The notes: generated by a model not told the origin, from the sequence alone. 64,000 bases of DNA from Lachnospiraceae bacterium (GCA_015057005.1 SVFF01000001.1:248001-312000); one strand, 5' to 3'; counted from the stretch's first letter, positions 7,232 to 17,833 are shown. Numbers and translations are program-made.

Positions 7232-9457
7232 TTATCCAAAAATATACTCTTTTCCGCCTTCTAAGGTCAACTCTACCTGATTAGCACTGACACAGACTGC
7301 ATCCACAATCCTTTCCAGTAACTTTTCAGTCCGGGCATTCTTACGAAGGTATACCTTGCCATCATACTCAGGCTTTAAGGTAAGAGACACCACTTCATTT
7401 CCCTCCAATACCGCAGAAACCAGCAATCCTTTTTCCGCCCGGAAGGTACCGAAGGATACGGTCTCCTCCTCCCACTCTTCGGGAATGGCAGGGAACAGTT
7501 CCAGAATATTATCTTCACTCTGCAGCAGCATTTCCTGCAGAGCATCCGCTGCACACATGTTGGATTCTAAAGTAAACGGGCGGTAATGGAACTGGGAACT
7601 GCCCCGCCTCTTGTAGTCGCCATTTAAATGGAAGCCGTTCTGGGAACAAGTATTTCTCCAGAAGATATATAACTGCCATGCTGCACCGTTTCCGTTCTTC
7701 TGAATAGCGTAGAATTCGGCCATCCAGGTAAAGGCAAAGCCGATCCACATACCACTTCCGTACACTTCAAGGGCATGGATAGTGGCATCGATCACTTTTT
7801 GATCATTTTCCTTTTCATAATCCAGCAGACGGAGGGGATGGATCGCCATGGCATGGGAATGATGGCGGTGAGATTCTCTTAACTCCTCATCCGGGCTTAA
7901 CATCAATACGTTTCTTCCATTAACTGCAAGCTCAGGAAGATGGGCCAGCATATCGTTCCATTTCTCTTCTTCACCATTTCCCAATTCTACCGCAAGTTTG
8001 GCCAAGGTGGAAAACAAGTATCTCATCAGTGCCAGATCATAGTTGGAATTGGGCGTAAGAAAAGCCTCAATGCGATCATTATGAATCTCAGGGCTGGAGG
8101 AAATGGGCAGATAGTATTTGCCATCTTTTTCTTCCAACAGTCCCATCACGCACTCTGCTGTTTCTTTCATATATGGATAGGCCTTTTCTGCAAGAAAAGT
8201 CTTATCTCCGGTAAAACGATAATGACGCTCAAAAATCTGGGCTGTCCAAATCTGATTGGTGGGAGTAAGACAATACATAGCCCAGCCACCCAGGGCATCT
8301 CCCAGCGGTGACATAACGCCCGGCAGGCACATGCCGTCGGTTTTGTAGAAAGTCTTGGCAAATTTTCTTCCGGCATCGTTCAGATCCCACAGAAAATCAA
8401 TCACAGACTCACCCTCTTCCAGATGATTGGCCTTGGCATAGTGATAATAACTCATCTGCAGGTTCAGATCTCCATGATAATCCCCCTTCCATGGAGGAAG
8501 TGCGCCATTGTCTGCAGTCCAGACACCCTGCAGCGGCATGGGCCAACTGCCCTTTCTGGAGCAGGAAGCAAGCAGATAATTGGTGATATACCAATGTTTC
8601 TCGAAAAACTGATCCGGAAGTGTGATACTGCTCTTGCCCCAATAGCCTTCCCACCATTCTTCATGACTGGTGAACATCTCGTTGTAGCCAAGCTCCAGCG
8701 CATCTGCAATCCGCTGTAAGGAATCCTCAATCCAGTTCCCGCCATCGTTGGATGTAGACACCAGGTACGCAATTTCAGTATACTTGGGGTAAGATTTCTG
8801 CATCGCAAAAATACCATAAGCCAAGCCATGACCAATGGTCTGAATAAAATATTTCACATCCCCTTCAACTACCACCCGTGGAGCAGGATATACCAGTCCC
8901 TTTAAAGAAGCAGTATTCACCGAATTAACTTCCCCTATTTCCGGCGCATCAATACCCTCTACGCCAAAGTCCGGATTATCAATGTAATAGGAAAAATCCG
9001 CAGCCGGCTGATCAATATGGACCATTCCCACTCTTTTCGTGGCATGCAGATAACTTCTGATGTGGATCTTATTTCCAATGGTAATCTTAGCTTCCGCCTT
9101 AGCCAATGATAACTCTGACACCACATTATCATCACAGCCAAAATCAAAAATCAATTTCCCAGCGGGAAGCTTGGTGGGCAGCACATGGTTATAGATATCC
9201 GAAAACTGCTTTCTGATCTCTGCCTCGTTTCCCTCTTTCACCAGCTCTATCATCTTTTCATAAGTGAAATCCTCTTCATAGATTCTCGGATTGGGCGTCA
9301 GCTCCCAGATATCGGTACGGTCAAGACTGAAGCGAAAGCCTCTGGGATTTCCCCAGAGCAGGGCTCCGGAAATACCATTGCCCAGGGGGATCGCTTCGTC
9401 CCATTGGGTTACTGTTTTCTTTAAATGCAGGTCGAGTTCTTTTCCCGGTAGTTTCAT
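7232..9457 (-). CDS. Glycoside hydrolase family 95-like (alpha-L-fucosidase type)
   Basis: 741 aa; TQWDEAIPLGNGISGALLWGNPRGFRFSLDRTDIWE, GVWTADNGALPPWKGDYHGDLNLQMSYYHYAKANHLEEG, and a C-terminal region typical of GH95/GH65-like (alpha/alpha)6 enzymes. No obvious signal peptide. Confidence 0.75.
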   Translation of the reverse strand: MKLPGKELDLHLKKTVTQWDEAIPLGNGISGALLWGNPRGFRFSLDRTDIWELTPNPRIYEEDFTYEKMIELVKEGNEAEIRKQFSDIYNHVLPTKLPAGKLIFDFGCDDNVVSELSLAKAEAKITIGNKIHIRSYLHATKRVGMVHIDQPAADFSYYIDNPDFGVEGIDAPEIGEVNSVNTASLKGLVYPAPRVVVEGDVKYFIQTIGHGLAYGIFAMQKSYPKYTEIAYLVSTSNDGGNWIEDSLQRIADALELGYNEMFTSHEEWWEGYWGKSSITLPDQFFEKHWYITNYLLASCSRKGSWPMPLQGVWTADNGALPPWKGDYHGDLNLQMSYYHYAKANHLEEGESVIDFLWDLNDAGRKFAKTFYKTDGMCLPGVMSPLGDALGGWAMYCLTPTNQIWTAQIFERHYRFTGDKTFLAEKAYPYMKETAECVMGLLEEKDGKYYLPISSSPEIHNDRIEAFLTPNSNYDLALMRYLFSTLAKLAVELGNGEEEKWNDMLAHLPELAVNGRNVLMLSPDEELRESHRHHSHAMAIHPLRLLDYEKENDQKVIDATIHALEVYGSGMWIGFAFTWMAEFYAIQKNGNGAAWQLYIFWRNTCSQNGFHLNGDYKRRGSSQFHYRPFTLESNMCAADALQEMLLQSEDNILELFPAIPEEWEEETVSFGTFRAEKGLLVSAVLEGNEVVSLTLKPEYDGKVYLRKNARTEKLLERIVDAVCVSANQVELTLEGGKEYIFG

Positions 9458-9658
9458 AATAATGTATCCTTTCCGTTCCTATTTTCATTCGCATTGTAGG
9501 GTGGAGCATTCTTGTTTCTCTGATACCTATATCATAGCACAATCAACACAATCTGTCCTCTTCTTTCAAAAAGATCTCCACCACAGTATCCCGTTCATCC
9601 GGCAGCGGATAACAGTCAAATGCTTGGGGATCAAAGAAGAAAAATGCATCTAACTTTA

Positions 9659-10276
9659 TTACACTCCTTCTTCCATCAACATTGCACTCAAACTTTGTAC
9701 AAACACTTCAAAATCTCTACTATCATCATCAAACAAAATCGTCTTCATCCCCATCTTCGCCGGCACAAGCAGATTTGATGCCGTATTATCAACAAAAACA
9801 CATTCCGATGCCTCAACCTCCATGACCTCCAAAACATATTGAAAAATCTTACTGTCCTCTTTGCCCGAATGCAATCCGGCAGAAATGGCAACCACATCAA
9901 AATAATCCGCATAATGATTGTGCTTCAAGATGGTTTCTATCCTATCCACTTTATTATCAGTAACCATACCGATACGATAAGTACTTTTCAATGCCTTTAT
10001 ATAATTGAACATTTTTTCATCCAAGGCTGTATTTATAAAAGAATCAAGCAGGACTCGATAGGGAATTTCTTTTCCTACATCCTTACAAAAATTCTCCCAC
10101 ATGTTCTCATGAACAATCTCGCCCATCAGCAATCTCTTATTATACTTGTAATAGTTGGCCTTTATGATGTCCAGATCAATGTGAGTTCTTTGTGAAATAT
10201 AGTTCGTAATAGATGTGGAACCAGTCTTATCTATTGTTAACACACCATCAAAATCAAACAAAATACACTTAATCAT
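9659..10276 (-). CDS. HAD-superfamily hydrolase
   Basis: MIKCILFDFDGVLTIDKTG (DXDGV/T motif), GMVTDNK, CVFVDNTASNL. Confidence 0.85.
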   Translation of the reverse strand: MIKCILFDFDGVLTIDKTGSTSITNYISQRTHIDLDIIKANYYKYNKRLLMGEIVHENMWENFCKDVGKEIPYRVLLDSFINTALDEKMFNYIKALKSTYRIGMVTDNKVDRIETILKHNHYADYFDVVAISAGLHSGKEDSKIFQYVLEVMEVEASECVFVDNTASNLLVPAKMGMKTILFDDDSRDFEVFVQSLSAMLMEEGV

Positions 10277-10294
10277 TTTATACCACCTTTTGCA

Positions 10295-11206
10295 CTACAA
10301 TTCTGCCCATTCCTCATATGTTGCCTGCCATGTATCATGGGCAAAAGGTCTACGTTCATCGCCAATTCTCTGCGCAAATTCTTCTACATACTTTAAGAAA
10401 AAAAAGAGTTTTTCATGTCCTGTCATCCATTCTTTGAAGATCACTTCGCTCCAAATCGGTACTTTTTCATACTGTTCCGTAGCCTTTGCCTTTTCAATAA
10501 GAGAGTAAACATCATACTTTACTCGACGCTCCTCCACTGAAGCAATCCCATTTTCTACTGTCAATAATGTGTACGGCGCTCCAAACTCTGTACAATCCAA
10601 AGGCAAGCCGCAAGAACCAGGATTGATAAATAAATATTTCCCTACCTGCATATTCCATTGGATATGAGTATGCCCAAATATATAGATACCCTCCGAAAGG
10701 GTATTTAATATTGAACATAACTCCTTGTCCTGTAATAACTCATGCCGTATATCCCTCAGAAGCTCTTCATGTGTTATATGACGATCCTGATAACGCAGGG
10801 CAACTTGTGATGTAGAAAACTTCCCTGTTTCCACTTTCCTTATGAACATCTCCGAACTATGTGCCATATGAATATCCATATTCTCACATTGCAAATCTAA
10901 CCTCGCAGGCAACCCATTTAACCAGGTTCTCTGCTCTTCTGAAAGTACACGCCTACACCATCGTGAAATTTCAAATTGCGCATCTGTTCCGTCCGAAACG
11001 TTCAGATAACTTTCTTCATTGCCTCGAATAATGTGCACATTATCCATCGCCCTGATAGTTTCCACCACTTCTCTCGGCCAAGGAATACTGATACAATAGT
11101 CTCCCACAAATAAGAATTGTTGAGCCCCTTGGTGCAATGCATCTTCTATTACTAATTTCAGTGCAGGATAGTTACCATGTATATCTGATATTATTGCATA
11201 CTTCAT
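10295..11206 (-). CDS. Metallophosphoesterase (calcineurin-like)
   Basis: MKYAIISDIHGNYPALKLVIED...FVGDYC...IIRGNEE...GHTHIQW...INPGSCGLP. Confidence 0.85.
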   Translation of the reverse strand: MKYAIISDIHGNYPALKLVIEDALHQGAQQFLFVGDYCISIPWPREVVETIRAMDNVHIIRGNEESYLNVSDGTDAQFEISRWCRRVLSEEQRTWLNGLPARLDLQCENMDIHMAHSSEMFIRKVETGKFSTSQVALRYQDRHITHEELLRDIRHELLQDKELCSILNTLSEGIYIFGHTHIQWNMQVGKYLFINPGSCGLPLDCTEFGAPYTLLTVENGIASVEERRVKYDVYSLIEKAKATEQYEKVPIWSEVIFKEWMTGHEKLFFFLKYVEEFAQRIGDERRPFAHDTWQATYEEWAEL

Positions 11207-11266
11207 AACTTCTCCTTAATCCCTCCAGAAACATCTCAAACCAGTTCATTAAATGTTTTTTCAAAT

Positions 11267-11293
11267 AAAGGGAGCCACAAAAGGGCTCCCTTT
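11267..11293 (-). terminator. Intrinsic terminator downstream of a small RelB/Phd-like ORF
   Basis: AAAGGGAGCC-cttttgt-GGCTCCCTTT followed by ATTTGAAAAAA on the minus strand. Confidence 0.6.
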
Positions 11294-11334
11294 ATCTATT
11301 CATACTCCTTCAACCAGCACTTCAATGCACCTAC

Positions 11335-11484
11335 TTAAATCGCATCAAGTTCTGCCCACATTTCCTCTTCTGAAATCACTCTTCCATTTTCCATATCGTC
11401 TATGGCTTCATCCAGCATAGAAAACAAGGCATCCGCTGCATCATTGATGGTACATGCATTTTTTGTTATTTGAATTGTTTCCAT
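11335..11484 (-). CDS. 49-aa small protein, RelB/Phd antitoxin-like C-terminus, no adjacent toxin
   Basis: METIQITKNACTINDAADALFSMLDEAIDDMENGRVISEEEMWAELDAI*, ATG with AAGGG upstream and a terminator downstream. Missing from the ORF track because it is under 60 aa. Confidence 0.6.
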   Translation of the reverse strand: METIQITKNACTINDAADALFSMLDEAIDDMENGRVISEEEMWAELDAI

Positions 11485-11575
11485 ATCATCATCCCTTCAT
11501 ATCGGATTACCTCTCATAATTTATAGTATAACACAAGCAAACATATTCTACTACAATTTTATTACAGCAAAACAC

Positions 11576-12760
11576 TCAAAAAATAGGAATATCTTTTGCC
11601 AAGAAGGATTGATTTGACACCTTTTCAAACACCAGCAACTGCGGAAAGACATCCCTACTTCCGTCTGCATATCGACGCGGTATTTCTATAAACATAATTG
11701 TATGACCATTCATATATTCAATTGAGTAAGGATTTGCCACAATATGCGGCTCCGGAATTGTTGCTTCCAGATATAAAAATCCCTTTGTCCACCCCCGGAG
11801 AAACCAGTACGCCTCACCGGCTTCCGGAAAGTACAGTTCACTCCAAACAGATTTTTCCGCATCAGGACACTTGGGATGTCCATAAACAAATTGCTCTTTA
11901 CTTAGAACAATGTCCCTAATTTTCCATTTGCCAACGGCGGCTTCATCATTCTCAAATGACTGTTTTTCTATCGGTGTGTCTATACATTTCACCTTTTTGC
12001 ATACGGGTATTTTGAGTTCTACGGTGCCATCCCCATAATAGATTTCATAGAATGCCCCAATAATTTGGTAATCTATTTCATGTATTTGAGACAGCATAGC
12101 ATGATACCCATCGTCAATTTGCTCCTTCTTACAAACCAAAGTTGCCAGCTCGCCTGGAAAAACAAACGTCTTTTCCTCATATCCAAGGACATTGGCAAAC
12201 TTTCCTGTGATTTCCACGCAAGCGGCAAGATCAAGGTTGCTTTCACGATATTCGATTTCATAATTTACAATCACAGTACGCTCCCCAAGCAACTGCTCGG
12301 GCAGAGTTGCTTTCATTTGCTCAACAGTCGACTCCGCGTCTGCTTTGTTTGCATAAATCTTCCTATGAAAGGCGACACGGATGGTGTCACCGCTTCGAAT
12401 GGTTATATGAAACATAGTCCCCTCTCCTTCAGATAATGATTTCTTAATCTGATTCAATTTCTTCAGCTGTAATGAAATTTCTTTTGATTTTTCCGAAAGC
12501 TCTGTACATTTCTCTTCTACCAATGCAAGAATATCCTCATCTGTGCTTGCGTGCAGATGCTTTTTTATTTGTTCAAGCGAAAAGCCCAATTCCTTGAGCG
12601 AAATAATGCGATTGCAATCTGCAAGCCTTGCGGCAGAATAGTAGCGATATCCCGTAAAACGGTCAATCTCGTCCGGAACAAGCAGATCTTCACTGTCATA
12701 GTACCTCAGAGTTTTGACAGGTATGCGGCAAAGCCGTGATAATTCACCAATCTTGTACAT
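11576..12760 (-). CDS. MerR-family transcriptional regulator with C-terminal effector-binding region
   Basis: MYKIGELSRLCRIPVKTLRYYDSEDLLVPDEIDRFTGYRYYSAARLADCNRIISLKELGFSLEQIKKHL. Confidence 0.9.
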   Translation of the reverse strand: MYKIGELSRLCRIPVKTLRYYDSEDLLVPDEIDRFTGYRYYSAARLADCNRIISLKELGFSLEQIKKHLHASTDEDILALVEEKCTELSEKSKEISLQLKKLNQIKKSLSEGEGTMFHITIRSGDTIRVAFHRKIYANKADAESTVEQMKATLPEQLLGERTVIVNYEIEYRESNLDLAACVEITGKFANVLGYEEKTFVFPGELATLVCKKEQIDDGYHAMLSQIHEIDYQIIGAFYEIYYGDGTVELKIPVCKKVKCIDTPIEKQSFENDEAAVGKWKIRDIVLSKEQFVYGHPKCPDAEKSVWSELYFPEAGEAYWFLRGWTKGFLYLEATIPEPHIVANPYSIEYMNGHTIMFIEIPRRYADGSRDVFPQLLVFEKVSNQSFLAKDIPIF

Positions 12761-12871
12761 TTCGTAATACCTTTCTTAAGAATTTGCTCTGCGAAACAGC
12801 GCTATTTCGTTTTTACAGCTTAGTTATATCATTACAGTTAAGTGGAGAGTCAAGAAGGAAAATCAATTCCT

Positions 12872-13633
12872 CTATTTCTTAATTGCTACCGCAGTAAATT
12901 CCCCCGGCACATCCGGCTTGGTCCATGAAGGATGTTCATCAAACCTCTCCAAAACAAAACCTGCCACAATTATACCATTCACAATCTCGCTGATCGTGTA
13001 TTTCCTATAGCTGCATTTGGGCATCTGCTTTCTGATTTCCTCCGGATAGAAACGTGCATGTGCCATTTCTCCTTCAAAAATATCTTCTGAAAAATAGTTC
13101 ATGGACGGATGTCCAAAATCCAACAGATCAGATATTTTAGTAAAGGGATGAAAATCACTGCAGATCATCTTCCCATTTGGCTTCAGCAAAGCATACATGA
13201 TATCCATAAACTGCTTGATATCATGAAAGTAATGCAGTATACCACCTTCCATAAATACAACATCAAAAGATTGTTCATATTTTTCCAAATCAATTTCCAG
13301 AACATCACCCACAAAAAAATCAATGTTGACATTTGCATGCTCTGCAACTTCAAGTGCATATCGTTTATTATCTTCCGATATGTCAAAGATTGTAACATCA
13401 GCTCCCAGGACTGCCAGTGGAATGGCCTTTTTGCCGCAGGAACCACATATGTTGGCCACTCGGATTCCTGTATATGTATCAAAATACGTTGCATACCTTT
13501 TTAACATGCCTATCGGATCCGCCAATGCTTTCCTCGCTCTATCTTCCGGCCTACCGGACTCTCTCACCCAAAATTCATAGGCGTTAAACTCCCACGCTTT
13601 TTTATTTTGTAAACTGTACTCTTGCATATTCAA
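12872..13633 (-). CDS. Class I SAM-dependent methyltransferase
   Basis: VANICGSCGKKAIPLAVLGADVTIFDISEDNKRYALEVAEHA...FDVVFMEGGILHYFHD. Confidence 0.8.
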   Translation of the reverse strand: MNMQEYSLQNKKAWEFNAYEFWVRESGRPEDRARKALADPIGMLKRYATYFDTYTGIRVANICGSCGKKAIPLAVLGADVTIFDISEDNKRYALEVAEHANVNIDFFVGDVLEIDLEKYEQSFDVVFMEGGILHYFHDIKQFMDIMYALLKPNGKMICSDFHPFTKISDLLDFGHPSMNYFSEDIFEGEMAHARFYPEEIRKQMPKCSYRKYTISEIVNGIIVAGFVLERFDEHPSWTKPDVPGEFTAVAIKK

Positions 13634-13747
13634 TCTCTCCCTCTGTTAACTTTCTCTGCTTGCTTCCTTCATACGCGTCCATTGTTTACATTTTCCGTTC
13701 TCATTCCTTGTTCACATTTTCTGTCGACTTTTGCGATTCTCAATCGA

Positions 13748-14539
13748 TTATGATCCACTTGATTTATATCGCCTCACGCCAAACCGCCAAAACAACCAGC
13801 ATGGTATCAGGAAGAGTATCGCAACCAACGGCAGGAAAATATAGAACACCGACTCTGTTCTCCCTAATAAATATTGTAACGGGTAGTATTGCACTAACGT
13901 GTACGGAATGATAACAGTGGCAAATTGCAGCATCCTTTTGCCATACACATCAATGGGATATTTACCATACTCTCGACCTCCGTCCGTAAGTACATTCATA
14001 AACTCCAGCCCTTCCAGCGTAAAAAAACAAAGCGTCGCATAGATCATAAATAGTCCCGAAAAGAGGGCACAACCACCCAACAACATAAATACGACCGCAA
14101 GAATTCTGGCAAATGTCCACTCCACCTGGCTTGTCAGTATACCATAAACAAATATCATCAGCGCTTGTATCATTCTTCCAACTCGGGTAATCTCAAATCT
14201 GCTGCCCAACACCTGCAGGATCTCATTTCGCGGTCTCACCAGGATCCGATCAAATTCGCCCCGTCTAACAATACCGTCGAACAAATCAAATCCCCGTCCA
14301 AACATTTCCGCCAACGAAAACTGCAGCAATACAATGGCAAAGCACAATAACACTTCACTATAAGTATACCCCTTCACACTGTCAAATCTTTGGAACATAA
14401 AGTATATTCCAAAAAAAGCACTGAACGATACCAATAGCTGTCCCATGATCATCAATAGCATTGAAGTTTTATATTGCATAGTGCTGCGCACAATGACAGA
14501 AACATAATGTATGTATAGACGCAAATTACTACATTTCAT
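13748..14539 (-). CDS. ABC-2 type transporter permease
   Basis: Multi-TM; adjacent to a second permease and an ABC ATPase. Start likely MKCSNLRLYIHYV (14539). Confidence 0.75.
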   Translation of the reverse strand: MKCSNLRLYIHYVSVIVRSTMQYKTSMLLMIMGQLLVSFSAFFGIYFMFQRFDSVKGYTYSEVLLCFAIVLLQFSLAEMFGRGFDLFDGIVRRGEFDRILVRPRNEILQVLGSRFEITRVGRMIQALMIFVYGILTSQVEWTFARILAVVFMLLGGCALFSGLFMIYATLCFFTLEGLEFMNVLTDGGREYGKYPIDVYGKRMLQFATVIIPYTLVQYYPLQYLLGRTESVFYIFLPLVAILFLIPCWLFWRFGVRRYKSSGS

Positions 14540-14546
14540 AACACTG

Positions 14547-15350
14547 CTAACCTCCCTGTACGACAATCTTCTTCTCAGCAAACGCTAATAGAACTTTTCC
14601 AATGATCACCAACACTACCAGCCATACCGCTTGCAAAAGGATCCCTTTTATCATTTCTTCGCCGCTCATACTACCGCTGTAAACTCGAAGCGGCACATTC
14701 TGCATAGAAGCAAAAGGAAGAAGTTCCAACACAGTTCTGATTTTATCAGGGAAAAACGGTAATGGAATGATAGCACCGGCAAGAAATTCCACCACAGAGC
14801 TAATCAGTATCCGCAATCCATTGGGAGAAATGGTAAAAAAAGTCAAGCCATATATCATCATAAAAAATGCGACAGTTACTCCAAATCCTAAAAACATTGC
14901 TACAAGAAACAGCCCCAAATGTCCCATACTTGCCGGTTTCCCAATTCCAAAAGGGGCCGGTAAAAATGCGGCAAACAAGAGGACCGGAAAGCATCTGAGC
15001 AGTGCTCTTGCCAATCGGTTTGCCATACTGCGGGAAAACCACATATTATAAATACTAACAGGACGGCACATTTCATATGCAACATTGCCATTCATGATAT
15101 TTTCAAAAATTTCATTTTCTACCATCCATGCTGCGAACAGCGCCAAAAAGGCCTGTTGCAACCATATATATGTGGATGTGGCCTGGAAGCTCATAGGAAA
15201 TGCCTCTGCATCAGTCTCATAAAACGCTCTGTACACCAGAATGTTCATTCCACCCCAGAAAAACTGCGTCACAATTCCAGCTGCAGCGGCCACCCGATAT
15301 TGCAGCCCCATTGAGAACCGCAGCCGGAAAAAAGCCCAATATTTCTTCAT
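14547..15350 (-). CDS. ABC-2 type transporter permease
   Basis: Multi-TM, MKKYWAFFRLRFSMGLQYRVAAAAG...; in the ABC gene trio. Confidence 0.75.
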   Translation of the reverse strand: MKKYWAFFRLRFSMGLQYRVAAAAGIVTQFFWGGMNILVYRAFYETDAEAFPMSFQATSTYIWLQQAFLALFAAWMVENEIFENIMNGNVAYEMCRPVSIYNMWFSRSMANRLARALLRCFPVLLFAAFLPAPFGIGKPASMGHLGLFLVAMFLGFGVTVAFFMMIYGLTFFTISPNGLRILISSVVEFLAGAIIPLPFFPDKIRTVLELLPFASMQNVPLRVYSGSMSGEEMIKGILLQAVWLVVLVIIGKVLLAFAEKKIVVQGG

Positions 15351-15360
15351 ATCGCACCTC

Positions 15361-16149
15361 CTATATGTCGTAAGTACGATACAGCTGAGCTATCGTTTCA
15401 TCAATATTGGCGTTCCCCTGCTTAATATCCTCTAAAGTTCCATCCATGAGGATCTGACCTTTACCAATCAAAATGATACGCTTGGTCAAAGCCTCAATAT
15501 CCTGCATGTCATGTGTGGTCAGGATCACCGTGGTCCCATGGACTTCATTTTGTTTTTTGATAAACTCACGCACTGCCAGCTTTGAAACAGCATCAAGTCC
15601 AATCGTAGGTTCATCCAAAAACAAGATTCTGGGACTATGCAGCAAGGACGCAGCAATTTCGCACCGCATACGCTGCCCCAACGACAATTGTCTGGCAGGA
15701 GTACGCAGTAATTCCCCTAAATTTAGTAATCCTGTTAATTCATCGAGATTGGTACGATATGTACTCTCAGAAATAGAATAAATATCCTTCAACAATTCAA
15801 AGGAATCTATGACCGGAACATCCCACCACAGTTGTGTACGCTGGCCAAATACAACACCTATCTGTCCTACGTGCTGAATTCTGTTTTTCCACGGCACTCT
15901 GCCGTCCACAAGACACTTGCCACTGTCTGGTGTCAATATTCCGCTTAGAATTTTGATCGTGGAGCTCTTCCCCGCTCCATTGGGGCCGATGTAACCCACC
16001 ATCTCTCCATCTTGAATGGTAAAACTTACATCGTTCAAAGCACGAATCTCTTCATACTCACGGTGAAATAAAGCTTTGCAGGCTTCACCGAATCCTGCGT
16101 TTCGTTTTGCAACTTTGTACGACTTGCATACATGTTCCATCGTAATCAT
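15361..16149 (-). CDS. ABC transporter ATP-binding protein
   Basis: Walker A GYIGPNGAGKSS, signature LSLGQRMRCEIAASLL, Walker B ILFLDEPTIGLD. Start near MITMEHVCKSYKV. Confidence 0.85.
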   Translation of the reverse strand: MITMEHVCKSYKVAKRNAGFGEACKALFHREYEEIRALNDVSFTIQDGEMVGYIGPNGAGKSSTIKILSGILTPDSGKCLVDGRVPWKNRIQHVGQIGVVFGQRTQLWWDVPVIDSFELLKDIYSISESTYRTNLDELTGLLNLGELLRTPARQLSLGQRMRCEIAASLLHSPRILFLDEPTIGLDAVSKLAVREFIKKQNEVHGTTVILTTHDMQDIEALTKRIILIGKGQILMDGTLEDIKQGNANIDETIAQLYRTYDI

Positions 16150-16238
16150 TGTTACTTCCTCCTGGTAGTTATACTTTGCGATGCCAAAAGACACCATATC
16201 TTGCCAAGTCGGTCTGGTCTTGCTGGATTTTGCCAGTC

Positions 16239-16281
16239 AAATACCGACGGTATTTATAAAAAAACAGTACAACGATTGCAA
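16239..16281 (-). promoter_or_regulatory. ABC-operon promoter with overlapping 17-bp palindrome
   Basis: TTGCAA-17 bp-TATAAA (16253-16281, minus), with the perfect palindrome AAATACCG-N-CGGTATTT at 16239-16255. Confidence 0.5.
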
Positions 16282-16481
16282 CTCTTATCGAAATACTGTC
16301 TTTCTATACTCAATTTTCATACCGTATAAAATACATTTATATATTCAGTTGGAAAGCCATAATAACACAGGATTATAGAAAATGCAACTTATACTTTATA
16401 CACAACGAGAAGATTTACCTCGAAAATACTTCGTATTTCCTCGGTCGCGGCAGTCGCCGCTTATAAATAAGCATAAAAATA

Positions 16482-16509
16482 CCCGGAAGAACATAAATGC
16501 TCTTCCGGG
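16482..16509 (-). terminator. Terminator downstream of tuf
   Basis: CCCGGAAGA-gcatttatgt-TCTTCCGGG followed by TATTTTTA on the minus strand. Confidence 0.8.
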
Positions 16510-16550
16510 ATTCTTATGCTCATTTAATCTTCTCGTTGTTATCGCGGAGA

Positions 16551-17738
16551 TTACTCGATGATAGTAGCAACACGACCAGAACCAACGGTTCTACCACCTT
16601 CACGGATAGCGAAGGTAAGACCCTGCTCCATAGCGATGGGATGGATCAGCTCGATGGTCATCTCTACGTTATCACCAGGCATGCACATCTCGGTGCCAGC
16701 AGGCAGTGCGCAAACGCCGGTAACGTCGGTTGTTCTGAAGTAGAACTGAGGACGATAGTTGTTGAAGAAAGGAGTATGACGGCCACCTTCATCCTTGGTC
16801 AGAACGTAAACCTGAGCGGTGAACTTGGTGTGGCACTTAACGCTGCCGGGTTTGGAAAGAACCTGACCTCTTTCGATTTCAGTTCTCTGAACACCACGAA
16901 GCAGAGCACCGATGTTATCACCAGCCTGAGCCTCGTCAAGCATCTTACGGAACATCTCGATACCGGTTACAACGGTGGTCTTGGTCTCTTCCTTGATACC
17001 AACGATTTCAACCTGGTCATTCAGATGCAGAACACCACGCTCTACTCTACCAGTAGCAACGGTACCACGACCGGTAATGGTGAATACGTCCTCAACAGGC
17101 ATCAGGAAAGGCTTGTCAGTGTCACGCTCAGGATCAGGAATGTAGCTGTCAACAGTATCCATCAGCTCCATGATCTTGTCGCCCCAAGGACCCATGGGAT
17201 CTTCCAGAGCCATCAGAGCAGAACCCTTAACGATAGGGCAGTCTGTGAACTCGTACTCTTCGAGCTGCTCGGTGATTTCCATCTCAACCAGCTCTAACAG
17301 CTCCTCATCGTCAACCATGTCACACTTGTTCATGAATACAACGATGTAAGGAACGCCTACCTGACGGGACAGAAGGATGTGCTCCTTGGTCTGAGCCATA
17401 ACACCGTCAGTAGCAGCAACTACAAGGATAGCACCGTCCATCTGAGCAGCACCGGTGATCATGTTCTTTACATAGTCAGCGTGGCCAGGGCAGTCAACGT
17501 GTGCGTAGTGTCTAGCTTCGGTCTGGTACTCAACGTGAGCGGTAGAGATGGTGATACCACGCTCTCTCTCTTCGGGAGCCTTATCGATGTTCTCGAAATC
17601 AACCTTTGCGTTACCAGCTACTCTCTCAGCCAGAACCTTGGTGATAGCAGCGGTAGTAGTAGTTTTACCATGGTCAACGTGACCGATGGTACCAATGTTA
17701 CAATGGGGCTTAGTTCTTTCGAATTTAGCTTTAGCCAT
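16551..17738 (-). CDS. tuf: Elongation factor Tu
   Basis: [32 protein letters not shown]... Confidence 0.99.
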   Translation of the reverse strand: MAKAKFERTKPHCNIGTIGHVDHGKTTTTAAITKVLAERVAGNAKVDFENIDKAPEERERGITISTAHVEYQTEARHYAHVDCPGHADYVKNMITGAAQMDGAILVVAATDGVMAQTKEHILLSRQVGVPYIVVFMNKCDMVDDEELLELVEMEITEQLEEYEFTDCPIVKGSALMALEDPMGPWGDKIMELMDTVDSYIPDPERDTDKPFLMPVEDVFTITGRGTVATGRVERGVLHLNDQVEIVGIKEETKTTVVTGIEMFRKMLDEAQAGDNIGALLRGVQRTEIERGQVLSKPGSVKCHTKFTAQVYVLTKDEGGRHTPFFNNYRPQFYFRTTDVTGVCALPAGTEMCMPGDNVEMTIELIHPIAMEQGLTFAIREGGRTVGSGRVATIIE

Positions 17739-17833
17739 TTTGAAAATCCTCCTTGAAATAGTGAATCTTGTTATTTTTCTTCCGCCGAAGTGGTATTTTA
17801 CGCACTCGGCGCTAATTTACTCGGCTACCTCTG

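Noticed and set aside
14769-15051. Overlapping small ORFs inside the ABC permease genes
   Set aside because: Alternate-frame ORFs without SD or domain evidence; the main frames encode clear multi-TM permeases.
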